In this document: piece by piece, positions 9,204-19,371 of the stretch
Position numbering within the stretch: the first letter of the stretch is position 1
How the letters are laid out: each line of letters begins with the position of its first letter
Notes under the pieces: model-generated
Told to the model about the DNA's origin: nothing
What the model saw: the letters and a program-made list of their open reading frames with translations, nothing else
The model's database searches: none
From: Candidatus Bathyanammoxibius amoris
Lineage (GTDB): Bacteria > Planctomycetota > Brocadiia > Brocadiales > Bathyanammoxibiaceae
Assembly (NCBI GenBank): GCA_024451685.1
Contig: JAMXCW010000003.1
Span: forward strand, 159,881 to 223,880
Reading direction: 5' to 3'
Length of the DNA: 64,000 nucleotides
Position numbers and translations under genes: made by a program

Positions 9204-10593
9204 TACCATTGCGGCCGTAACCACACCGCTCGGTGAAGGTGGTATCGGTGTAATCCAGGTTTCCGGTCCGGATGCGTTGGCGATAGTGGACAGGATTTTC
9301 AGGAGAAAAGGGGGCGGCAGGAAGGTCCGTGGGGCGTCGAGTGGAGAGTTGTTCTATGGCACCGTGGTGGATGCCGTAACCTCCGCGCCGGTTGACGAGG
9401 CCCTGGTGAGCATCTGGAGGTCTGAGGAGAGTCCTACGGGTGAGGACCTTGTAGAGATAAACTGTCACGGCGGTGCCGGGGCGGTGAGAGGCACGCTTGA
9501 TACAGTTGTTAAGGCCGGGGCCAGGGTGGGCGTCTGGACGGAGTTTCTGGATCGCGGGCGTGAGAGTGCCAGGATGGATTTTCTCCAGATGGAGGCCCTG
9601 GAAGCTCTAGTCAACGCGAAGACCAGGCTGGAGGTCAAGGTCCTTACGGCTCAATATGAGAAACTACTCTCTCAACGGGTCTTGGACTTCGAGACCGGCA
9701 TAGACGTTATTGCGGAGACGATTAACGGCGGCTCAACCGGCCGGGCGCTACAGAGAAATGTTTCAGACAAGCTTGCCGCGCTTCTCAAGGGCCTGGACGA
9801 ACTCCTGGACTCGGCCGCGTTTGGACTGGCCCTCTCAAATCCACAGAAGGTGTCCATAGCCGGCCTGCCTAATGCGGGAAAATCCACGTTGTTCAATAAA
9901 ATTCTGGGGCAGGAGCGGGCAATCGTGCATCACCTTCCGGGAACCACCAGGGATTACATCAACGAATATTTCTCTATACGCGGCATTCCCTTCGAACTGC
10001 TCGATTCTGCGGGACTCCGGGAGACGGATGAGCAGGTCGAGAGAAAAGGGGTTGAGAGGGCGCGCCACCTGCACAGGCGGGCTGACAGGATAATCCTGGT
10101 ACTGGACGGTTCAAGAGATTTTCGCGAACAAGAATGGGCCCGGATACAGGAGCTTGCCTTTGACCGTGGCGTTTATAAAGAAAAGATAATAACCGTTGTC
10201 AACAAGATAGACCTGGGCGTCATGCTTGATACGGAAAGGCTCGCCGCGATGCTTGATGGTCCTATCTGCCATATCTCAGCCCTGAAGGGCACGGGGCTTG
10301 ATTCACTTGAAAAGATGATTGTCGGCGAATTATTCGACGAGTATATAGATTGTTATGAGACCGGTAAACCAAAAGCCCCCGTGGTATTCACAAACAGGCA
10401 GCGGGCAATCCTGTTAGAGGTGCGAAATATAGTGAGAAAACTTTCCGGGGCGTTTAATGATTCCGGAACGGTTGACGGTGAGTGTCCGGGCGTCATCAGA
10501 GAAAAATTGAGGGAACTCCGCTGCGGCGACGGATACAAAGGCCATCAAGAGATTCCCGACAGAGTAATGCCCGCAATGGGTGTGATGGATTAA
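9145..10593 (+). CDS. divergent MnmE-like tRNA-modification GTPase
   Basis: The N-terminus NDTIAAVTTPLGEGGIGVIQVSG is the MnmE/TrmE tetrahydrofolate-binding fold. The inserted G domain is intact: GLPNAGKST (G1), PGTTRD (G2), DSAGLRE (G3), NKID (G4) and SALKGTG (G5). MnmE with MnmG installs the 5-substituent on wobble uridine. Two hallmark motifs are degenerate or absent. The GEFTxRAFLNG segment reads TEFLDRGRESARM, and the C-terminal C-x-G-K of the last helix is missing, replaced by CGDGYKGHQEIPDRVMPAMGVMD. No frame of the 3' DNA restores it. The start is TTG at 9145 (AGGA four bases upstream) or 9166; both lie inside cvpA. It may be a paralogue with an altered role. Confidence 0.75.
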   Translation: MREKKKRLRKQRKGRRGKNDTIAAVTTPLGEGGIGVIQVSGPDALAIVDRIFRRKGGGRKVRGASSGELFYGTVVDAVTSAPVDEALVSIWRSEESPTGEDLVEINCHGGAGAVRGTLDTVVKAGARVGVWTEFLDRGRESARMDFLQMEALEALVNAKTRLEVKVLTAQYEKLLSQRVLDFETGIDVIAETINGGSTGRALQRNVSDKLAALLKGLDELLDSAAFGLALSNPQKVSIAGLPNAGKSTLFNKILGQERAIVHHLPGTTRDYINEYFSIRGIPFELLDSAGLRETDEQVERKGVERARHLHRRADRIILVLDGSRDFREQEWARIQELAFDRGVYKEKIITVVNKIDLGVMLDTERLAAMLDGPICHISALKGTGLDSLEKMIVGELFDEYIDCYETGKPKAPVVFTNRQRAILLEVRNIVRKLSGAFNDSGTVDGECPGVIREKLRELRCGDGYKGHQEIPDRVMPAMGVMD

Positions 10594-10644
10594 TGTAACG
10601 TTTACCCACGTTCTGTTGTTTGCAGAGGGATATTAGAGGCTGCC

Positions 10645-11370
10645 GTGAGTACCCAGATAAAGGCGTCGAAGAAGCTTGGGTATCTGATACTGAACTACAT
10701 GCTCGGCGTGGACGTCCCCGAGGAAAGCACCTTCGGCAATATGTTCTCCAAAGAGATTGCCGAGAGGCTTGACCGCGTGCAGAGGATAAGGAATTTCAGG
10801 CACGTTATGCACAGGCTGCTCAAGCAGGGCGAACCGGGGGCATGGGCCGAGGTAGACGTCGCGTCGAGAATAAAGCGCGCGGGTTACTACGTAGAATTCT
10901 CCTCCCCGAAGGCACCGGAGACAAACCCGGACCTCATTGTAAAGATAAGGCGTGAGAAGGTATTGTTTGAGGTAATATACCTGCAACGCCCGACCGGCCG
11001 CGGTAAGCGCCTCTCCGAGGCGAACAGGATAAAGAGGGCCGTTGACAACAAGGTGAAACAACTGCCCGATTATCATAAGGGCGTGATAGTCATCTACGAC
11101 AGGGACGTCTCCACCAGCGACCTTTCCCCGTCGCTGGTCAGAGAGGTTAAGAAGAAGATTGCCAGATACCCGAACGTTATGGCTGTAGCCGTTGTAAAGC
11201 CGCTCTTTAAACGCGGGGGCACCAGCAAGATAGACGGCAAAAAGGCCTATGTTATGTCAAGGCAGGTGTTCAGGGGCGTGTATTCAAGATATACCCTGAT
11301 AGTCAAGGGGGAGGATACAGACACCAGGGTATTCAGGTCAGTCCGCGACGTCCTCTGCCGCAGGTTTTAG
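10645..11370 (+). CDS. hypothetical protein with a PD-(D/E)xK-like core
   Basis: I do not recognise a named family for this 241-residue protein. The middle (residues about 65-115) has the order expected of restriction-endonuclease-like folds: an acidic helix (AWAEVDVASRIKRAGYYVEF), then NPDLIVKI, then VLFEVIYLQRP. The canonical second-strand ExK would be FEV here, so the catalytic Lys is not evident and the fold may be inactive. The rest is basic with many Lys and Arg, consistent with nucleic-acid binding. The start is GTG at 10645, 51 bases after the MnmE-like gene and probably in its operon. Confidence 0.5.
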   Translation: MSTQIKASKKLGYLILNYMLGVDVPEESTFGNMFSKEIAERLDRVQRIRNFRHVMHRLLKQGEPGAWAEVDVASRIKRAGYYVEFSSPKAPETNPDLIVKIRREKVLFEVIYLQRPTGRGKRLSEANRIKRAVDNKVKQLPDYHKGVIVIYDRDVSTSDLSPSLVREVKKKIARYPNVMAVAVVKPLFKRGGTSKIDGKKAYVMSRQVFRGVYSRYTLIVKGEDTDTRVFRSVRDVLCRRF

Positions 11371-11411
11371 CAAGTGCGGTGTGCCGGAGGCAGACCTGCC
11401 CCAATAGCAGA

Positions 11412-11431
11412 CAACGAGGTTTACCTTGTTG
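11412..11431. repeat. imperfect palindrome CAACGAGGTTTACCTTGTTG
   Basis: This 20-base stem-loop lies between the convergent 10645 gene and glyQ. Its arms are CAACGAGG and CCTTGTTG around TTTA. A perfect version (CAACGAGGTTTACCTCGTTG) recurs at 61200-61219, so it belongs to a dispersed palindrome family. Nothing else was found in 11371-11498. Confidence 0.6.
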
Positions 11432-11498
11432 ATGAGGTTAAAGAGGCTTTATCGCGAATTTAAAGGCAGTTCTCTGAAATGGCGGGTGGGTTGATGCC

Positions 11499-12395
11499 CT
11501 ACTTCTTCAGCAGCGGCCAACCCTGTTCTTCTCTCAGTTTGTAATAACCCTCGGCGCAGCGTCTGGCAAGACCCCTGACCCTTGCGATGTAACGGGTGCG
11601 CTGGGCGACGCCGATGGCCTTTCTTGCGTCGAGCACGTTGAAGGTGTGGGAACACTTGAGCATGTAGTCATAGGCGGGTAATACAAGGCCCTTATCCAGG
11701 AGTTTTTTCGCCTCCCGCTCGTACGTGTCGAAGAGTTTAAGGTGCATCGGCACGTCGGCCTCTTCAAAGTTGTAGGCCGAGAACTCTACCTCGTCCTGGT
11801 GGTGGACGTCCCCGTAGGTGAGGCCGTCGGACCACTGCAGGTCAAAGACCGACTCCTTCTTCTGGATGAACATCGCTATCCGCTCAAGACCATACGTAAG
11901 CTCCAGCGATATTGGCTCAAGCTCTATGCCGCCCACCTGCTGGAAATAGGTAAACTGCGTTATCTCAAGCCCGTCTATCCAGACCTCCCAGCCCAACCCG
12001 GTAGCGCCGAGGGTGGGAGACTCCCAGTCGTCTTCCACAAAGCGCACGTCGTGGCCCACAAGGTCTATGCCCAGATCCTTCAGGCTGTCCAGGTAAATCT
12101 GCTGTGAGTCTTCGGGTGCGGGTTTGAGGACCACCTGGAACTGGTAGTAGTGTTGAAGGCGGTTGGGGTTATCTCCATAGCGGCCGTCTGCGGGCCTGCG
12201 GCTGGGTTCTACGTAGGCCGCCTTCCAGGGTTCCGGCCCCAGAGACCTCAGAAACGTGGCCGGGTTGAACGTCCCGGCACCCACCTCGACGTCATAGGGC
12301 TGCATCAGCAGGCACCCGCGCTGGGTCCAGTAGTTCTGGAGCCGGAGAATAATCTCCTGAAAGCTCAGCGCGCGTTTTTCTACTTTCTTGCGCAA
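11499..12395 (-). CDS. glyQ: glycine-tRNA ligase alpha subunit
   Basis: The protein is the catalytic alpha chain of bacterial heterotetrameric glycyl-tRNA synthetase. Characteristic stretches are [52 protein letters not shown], and [22 protein letters not shown]. The TTG at 12395, with GGAAAGGTGG upstream, gives about 298 residues, the usual size. An in-frame ATG at 12461 would add 22 residues that the family lacks. The start overlaps the end of the moaB-like gene by 16 bases. The beta subunit gene glyS, which normally follows, is absent: downstream lies a convergent unrelated gene. It must be elsewhere in the genome. Confidence 0.93.
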   Translation of the reverse strand: MRKKVEKRALSFQEIILRLQNYWTQRGCLLMQPYDVEVGAGTFNPATFLRSLGPEPWKAAYVEPSRRPADGRYGDNPNRLQHYYQFQVVLKPAPEDSQQIYLDSLKDLGIDLVGHDVRFVEDDWESPTLGATGLGWEVWIDGLEITQFTYFQQVGGIELEPISLELTYGLERIAMFIQKKESVFDLQWSDGLTYGDVHHQDEVEFSAYNFEEADVPMHLKLFDTYEREAKKLLDKGLVLPAYDYMLKCSHTFNVLDARKAIGVAQRTRYIARVRGLARRCAEGYYKLREEQGWPLLKK

Positions 12396-12931
12396 TCGTC
12401 CACCTTTCCCTGGATTACCTCGATGGTGTGTGGAATCACCGGCAGTATGACCCGCAGGCACTCCTCGACGGCCTTCGGGCTCCCCGGCAGGTTAACGATG
12501 AGGCATTGTCCCGCCACCCCTGCGACGGCGCGTGTGCCCATGGCCCGCGGCGTGACCTTGAGGCTCTCCATCCGCATGGCCTCGGTATAGCCCGGCAGTT
12601 CTTTTTCTATTACCGCGCGGGTCGCCTCAGGGGTAACGTCCCTCGGCGAAACACCCGTGCCCCCGGTCGTGAGTATCAGGTTCACCTCGTCCTTCCACTC
12701 ATTAAGCCTTTCTGTAATAATCTCTGCCTCGTCGGGTATTATGTCGTAAAGAGGCACTTCTGCGCCTATCTCGGCCAAGAGCTGTCTGATAACCTGCCCG
12801 CTCTCGTCTTCTCTCTCACCCCTGGAACCTTTATCGCTCATCGTCAGGATGGCCGCCTTAATAGCGACTTTGGCGTGTCCATGATGTTCGTGGCCATGAC
12901 CATGTTTATGATTATGTTGGTGTGAGTTCAA
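12380..12931 (-). CDS. MoaB/MogA-type molybdopterin adenylyltransferase
   Basis: The 183-residue protein belongs to the family that adenylates molybdopterin before molybdenum insertion. It shows [20 protein letters not shown], the substrate-loop [17 protein letters not shown] and the helix start [13 protein letters not shown]. The N-terminus is unusual: about 20 residues are dominated by histidine in HxH and HGH steps, a likely metal-binding tail absent from ordinary MoaB. The next gene upstream encodes a MOSC-domain protein, supporting a molybdenum cofactor role. It overlaps glyQ. Confidence 0.85.
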   Translation of the reverse strand: MNSHQHNHKHGHGHEHHGHAKVAIKAAILTMSDKGSRGEREDESGQVIRQLLAEIGAEVPLYDIIPDEAEIITERLNEWKDEVNLILTTGGTGVSPRDVTPEATRAVIEKELPGYTEAMRMESLKVTPRAMGTRAVAGVAGQCLIVNLPGSPKAVEECLRVILPVIPHTIEVIQGKVDDCARK

Positions 12932-12949
12932 AAATCCCCTCCGTGCAGC

Positions 12950-13402
12950 CTAATCGAGTATCTTTACCTGATCACCGACCCGCACAATCCCGCCGGCCAG
13001 TACCGTACTGAAAATACCCTCCTTGGGCATAATACAGTCCCCGGCCTTGTAATATATGGCACAGCGGTCGTGACACTCCTTGCCAATCTGGGTTATTTCC
13101 AGGAGGGCGTCATTACCCAGTTTCAGTCTTGTACCGGGTTTCAGGCGCTTAATGTCCAGCCCCTCGGTTACGATGTTCTCGCCAAAATCGCCTGAGTCTA
13201 TGTCGAGCCCCTTTTGCCTCATTTTGTCGGCGCTTTCAAGCGCCAGAAAGCTTACCTGGCGGTGGCCGGGTCCCGCGTGGGCGTCGCTCTCGATACCATG
13301 GTCCTCAATGAGTTTAACCTCGCCGACATCCACCTTCTGTGTACCCTTCTTCTGGCTTATACAGACGGCCACTACCCGTCCTGTCTTATTACCTTTGGTC
13401 AT
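12950..13402 (-). CDS. MOSC domain protein
   Basis: The product is 150 residues from the ATG at 13402 (MTKGNKTGRVVAVCIS), where the domain begins. A longer frame from 13486 adds residues unlike the family. The MOSC fold is shown by GIESDAHAGPGHRQVSFLALES, then DFGENIVTEGLDI, and the conserved Cys in IGKECHDRCAIY. MOSC domains bind molybdenum cofactor sulfur and occur in standalone proteins beside moaB/mog. This one lies 19 bases upstream of the moaB-like gene in the same orientation, so the two probably act together in cofactor trafficking. Confidence 0.88.
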   Translation of the reverse strand: MTKGNKTGRVVAVCISQKKGTQKVDVGEVKLIEDHGIESDAHAGPGHRQVSFLALESADKMRQKGLDIDSGDFGENIVTEGLDIKRLKPGTRLKLGNDALLEITQIGKECHDRCAIYYKAGDCIMPKEGIFSTVLAGGIVRVGDQVKILD

Positions 13403-13669
13403 GATAAACGTCCTTAAAACAAGGGACTTACTATGGGAATATATCACGAACCCACGGCAAAGGTCAAGCAAGGAGACTGTCGGCATGCGGGTGAGGATAG
13501 TGCCGGCGAAATTGCGTTTGACTGCAGGTTCTTTTGAGATATACTTTTATGAGGGCTGTTTGGAAGAAGGAAAGCCCTTAAGACATGGTTTAACCCGGCC
13601 GGGCAGCAGGGTCTTGACTGCTGCCTTAATTTTTTGCGTCCCGGCTTATTTCATGCTATTATCTCTACT

Positions 13670-15283
13670 ATGGCAATAGAAACGCTTAACAATACGAGGG
13701 TGCTGATAGCAGACAACCTGCCTGATGTGTGTGATGATATCATGAAAAAGGCGGGTATAAAGGTGGTGAAGAAGCCTCACCTGTCTCCCGACGAGCTCAG
13801 GGAGGAGATTAAGGACTTCGAGGGTGTGATAGTCCGCAGTCGGGCGAGGTTAACGGGGGACGTCCTTGGTTCCGCGGCGAAGTTGCGTGCCGTGTGCAGG
13901 GCTGGCGTAGGGATTGACAATGTGGACATGGCAGCCGCCACCAAAAAGGGTGTGGTGGTAATGAATACCCCCGAGGGCAACACCATTTCAACTGCTGAGC
14001 ACACAATCGGTCTGATATTTGCCCTGGCCCGGAAGCTGTGCCAGGCGCACCAGTCGCTCAAAGCGGGCGAGTGGGAGCGTAAGAAGTTCGTTGGTGCTCA
14101 GGTCATGGGGAAGACACTCGGGGTTGTTGGTCTGGGGCGGATTGGGCGCGAGGTGGTGAAGCGTGCGGCCGCGCTTGGGATGAAGGTGCTTGCCTATGAC
14201 CCGTATGTTTCTCCTGAGATAGCGGACCAGTACCCCATACAGAAGGTGGATAAACTTGATGACCTGTTAAGGCAGTCTGATTTCATAACCATCCACGTTC
14301 CACTCAACAATTCCACAAGGAATATGATAGCGAAACGGGAGTTTGACGTCATGAAGCAGGGTGTGGCGCTGATAAACTGTGCCAGGGGTGGAATAGTAGT
14401 GGAGCAGGACCTTTACGACGCGGTCAGTTCGGGTAAGGTGGCGGGTGCCGCGCTTGACGTGTTTGAAGTGGAGCCGCCGACGGGGAATAAGCTGCTTGAG
14501 CTGGAGCAGGTCATAGCCACACCGCATCTTGGCGCCCAGACCAGCGAGGCACAGACGGCGGTTGCGGTAGAGGCCGCCGAGCAGATGGTGGACGCGCTGC
14601 GGGGCAGGGTCTTCCGCAACGCCCTTAATCTGCCTGCCAGCAGCCCCGACGAGTTTGACCAGCTGCGCCCGTTTATGGACTTTACCGAGAGGATGGGTTC
14701 CTTCCTCATGCAGTTGACGGATTGCGGGGTGCATTCCGTGTCGCTCATCTATGCGGGGGAAATAGCCAAGAAGAACACTCGCCTTGTAACCGACAGCTTT
14801 CTTGTGGGGCTGCTCAAGCCCTGCGTGGATGAGGGCGCCAACCTGGTAAGCGCACCTATCCTGGCCATGGAAAAGGGCATAGAAGTCTCGGTTACTACCA
14901 GCAGTACCTGCGGGAATTTTACGAATCTGATTACCGCCGGCGTCAAAACCGCTAAGATGGAAAGCGCCATCACCGGCGCCATATTTGACAGGGGTGACGC
15001 CCGCGTGGTGAGTATCGACGGTTACAACGTTGAGGCCTTCCTGGAGGGCACGATGCTGGTCATCATTGCCAAGGACCGGCCAAAACTGGTCGGCAGTGTC
15101 GGCTCAATGCTGGGCGACAGGGGAATAAACATAGCAAGGATGGCCTTCGGCAGGAAGCTGGTCGACGGTGAGAGCATCGCCATTTTGATAATAAACCTCG
15201 ATGGGCCGGTATCAAGAGAGCTGGAGATCGATATAAACAACCTTGAGGGCATAGATTCCGCCAGGCTGGTGTTTCTGGACTAA
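13670..15283 (+). CDS. serA: D-3-phosphoglycerate dehydrogenase, long form
   Basis: This 537-residue enzyme oxidises 3-phosphoglycerate to 3-phosphohydroxypyruvate, the first step of serine synthesis. The NAD site is GVVGLGRIGREVVKRAAALGMKV. Catalytic elements are NCARGGIV (Arg), a Glu in the FEVEPP region, and the His in ATPHLGAQTSEAQ. The second half contains the ASB/allosteric domain, and the C-terminus is an ACT domain (LVIIAKDRPKLVGSVGSMLG), so feedback by serine is likely. The ATG at 13670 (MAIETLNNTRVL) is preferred to one at 13634. It converges with the phosphoesterase gene, overlapping it by four bases. Confidence 0.95.
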   Translation: MAIETLNNTRVLIADNLPDVCDDIMKKAGIKVVKKPHLSPDELREEIKDFEGVIVRSRARLTGDVLGSAAKLRAVCRAGVGIDNVDMAAATKKGVVVMNTPEGNTISTAEHTIGLIFALARKLCQAHQSLKAGEWERKKFVGAQVMGKTLGVVGLGRIGREVVKRAAALGMKVLAYDPYVSPEIADQYPIQKVDKLDDLLRQSDFITIHVPLNNSTRNMIAKREFDVMKQGVALINCARGGIVVEQDLYDAVSSGKVAGAALDVFEVEPPTGNKLLELEQVIATPHLGAQTSEAQTAVAVEAAEQMVDALRGRVFRNALNLPASSPDEFDQLRPFMDFTERMGSFLMQLTDCGVHSVSLIYAGEIAKKNTRLVTDSFLVGLLKPCVDEGANLVSAPILAMEKGIEVSVTTSSTCGNFTNLITAGVKTAKMESAITGAIFDRGDARVVSIDGYNVEAFLEGTMLVIIAKDRPKLVGSVGSMLGDRGINIARMAFGRKLVDGESIAILIINLDGPVSRELEIDINNLEGIDSARLVFLD

Positions 15284-16011
15284 ATGCCTGCTTTCAAGCG
15301 TTCTGCCTCGAATTCCGGGAGGCCCGCCTCAATAATCTTCTTCGATGCGCTTTCTATATCATATTCAAGACGCTTGAAGCTTATTGTCTGGTCATCTGTG
15401 TCATAGAGCACGTAACATGCCCTGGGGTCCTGGTCTCTGGGCTGCCCCACGCTTCCGGCGTTTATTATAGCCTGTTTCACGCCCTTCAGACTCACCACCT
15501 CTTTATTCTCAGTGCGCAGCGCGTCGTCATCCTTGATGATTACTAAAGGGACGTGGGAGTGGCCTATAAAACAGGTGCGTGTTTGAAGGGCGGCAAGGCA
15601 GAGTTCCGCCTCCCGGTACGTCTGGAGATAATGGAACTGCTCCGGCTGATAGAGTGTGCCATGCACAAGTGTAATATCTTCTTTTTCTAATTCTATGACA
15701 AGGGGCAAGTTGGACAGGAAATCCTTGTCTTCACTGCTCAGGTGTTTTCTTGTCCACAATGCCGCCTCTTTCGCGTGTGGGTTAAAGTAGTTTATATCCA
15801 TCTTCCCGACGGCGGCGTAGTCGTGGTTACCCGCTGCGATGGTCCCGGTCAGCTTTCTCAGGGTGGCGAGGCACCTGGAAGGTTCGGCGGCGTAGCCCAC
15901 CACGTCCCCGATACTCAGAATCTTTTCGGCCCCTGTTTCTTTTATGTCTTTCAGAACGGTGTCCAGGGCTTCGAAGTTGCTGTGTATGTCACCAAGTACG
16001 GCGTAGAGCAG
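15280..16011 (-). CDS. metallophosphoesterase (YfcE/MJ0936 class), CTG start
   Basis: The conserved frame begins upstream of any ATG/GTG/TTG. Reading from a CTG at 16011 gives LYAVLGDIHSNFEAL, followed by LSIGDVVGYAAEPSRC, GNHDYA and FIGHSHVP. These are the complete dinuclear-metal motifs GDxH, GD, GNHD and GHSH. A GTG at 15903 would remove the first two motifs and cannot be the true start. AGGAG lies six bases before the CTG, and an in-frame TAG just before it blocks further extension. An ATC at 16014 is the only other candidate and is too close to the AGGAG. The protein of about 243 residues probably hydrolyses a phosphodiester or phosphomonoester in the cytoplasm; the substrate is unknown. 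Confidence 0.85.
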   Translation of the reverse strand: MLYAVLGDIHSNFEALDTVLKDIKETGAEKILSIGDVVGYAAEPSRCLATLRKLTGTIAAGNHDYAAVGKMDINYFNPHAKEAALWTRKHLSSEDKDFLSNLPLVIELEKEDITLVHGTLYQPEQFHYLQTYREAELCLAALQTRTCFIGHSHVPLVIIKDDDALRTENKEVVSLKGVKQAIINAGSVGQPRDQDPRACYVLYDTDDQTISFKRLEYDIESASKKIIEAGLPEFEAERLKAGI

Positions 16012-16155
16012 GATGTTCTCCTAGTAATTAGTTACGCATGATAAACACCAGAATGGAGGGACAGGAACGGCCATTTCATGTAGACCTCAAGAATGTGTCT
16101 TTAGGGCAGGGATGATGTCGTCTAAAGACTGTGTTAAAGTGTACAAGGCAGCAGG

Positions 16156-16734
16156 TTATTCGGTGGTGGAGATGTAGCTCATCCTCAGGTCATAGAGCAG
16201 GCCCTGAAGATATTTCTCCTCCTCCTGTGTTAGATTGCCCCGCGTCTTCTCCTCTATCATTTTAAGGGTGTCTATTGTATACTTGGCCTGGTCCCGGTTT
16301 ATTGCCTTCTGCTTGGTGAAGGGGTTTTCTATCTGACCGAGGGCGATAAGGGTCTGTGAGGCAAGCCCGGAGACAAAGAGCATAAAGTTGGGCTCTGGGA
16401 TGTGAGGGCGGGTGCCTTCTTGCCTGGCTTCTTTTTTCTCCTGCTGGGCTTGTTCCTTCCATTCCTGGTCTATTGTCTTCTTTTCTTCCCGCGCCGGTTC
16501 TTCCGCTGGAGTGGGTCTGTCCTGGGCCTTTTCTTCAACCTTTTTCTCTTCACGAGCCACATCTTCTTGTGGCGCCTGCTTCTGTTCCTGCTGCTTTGCG
16601 GAGGCCTTCTTTTCTTCTCGCGGCTGTTCTTGTTGTAGAACCTGCTCGTCTTGAGCCTTTTCTACCCGCACGTTTTTTTTCTGTTTAGGTTGTTTCTTAT
16701 GGACCTTCTTTACAGACTTTTTTGCCTTAGCCAT
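16156..16734 (-). CDS. DUF1844 protein with a long charged N-terminus
   Basis: The product is 192 residues. The first 110 are low-complexity Lys/Glu/Gln/Ala with repeated REEKK blocks, probably disordered or coiled. The C-terminal 75 match DUF1844: FMLFVSGLASQTLIALGQIENP, then INRDQAKYTIDTLKMIEEKTRGNLTQEE and LLYDLRMSY. The domain is conserved in many Gram-negative lineages and has no assigned function. No operon partner is evident. The 140 bases downstream hold only a small CTTTAGG/CTAAAG hairpin. Confidence 0.8.
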   Translation of the reverse strand: MAKAKKSVKKVHKKQPKQKKNVRVEKAQDEQVLQQEQPREEKKASAKQQEQKQAPQEDVAREEKKVEEKAQDRPTPAEEPAREEKKTIDQEWKEQAQQEKKEARQEGTRPHIPEPNFMLFVSGLASQTLIALGQIENPFTKQKAINRDQAKYTIDTLKMIEEKTRGNLTQEEEKYLQGLLYDLRMSYISTTE

Positions 16735-16765
16735 ATTTGAACCTCTGCCGGCGTTTTTTTATAGC

Positions 16766-16896
16766 CGCACGGTGCGTCCAGACTAACCTTCTGTTGGTTA
16801 AACGTGGCAGCGAGCTGCCACGCTACATAGAAAATGCTACTAACAACAAGTAGGAATCTGCGTATAACTTGCCGGACAGGTTTAAAAACCTGTTCC
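16766..16896. repeat. cluster of short extragenic palindromes
   Basis: Three elements occupy the gap between pyrG and the DUF1844 gene. A GCACGGTGCGTCCAGAC word near 16766 recurs elsewhere. A GTGGCAGC/GCTGCCAC hairpin lies at 16802-16819. GGACAGGTTTaaaaACCTGTTCC lies at 16874-16896. The last resembles the palindrome at 41739-41760. It is also positioned where it could act as a terminator for pyrG on the minus strand, although no clean T-run follows. Confidence 0.6.
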
Positions 16897-16922
16897 TACT
16901 TTTGTTAAAAGAAGATTGTCCG

Positions 16923-19332
<2,410 letters not shown>

Positions 19333-19371
19333 GCCTACACATGCTATCAACTGCGGGACGGCGTGTCAACC

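Noticed and set aside
15280..15903. Annotating the phosphoesterase from its GTG at 15903
   Set aside because: This omits the GDIHSN and first GD motifs, which are encoded in the same frame upstream.
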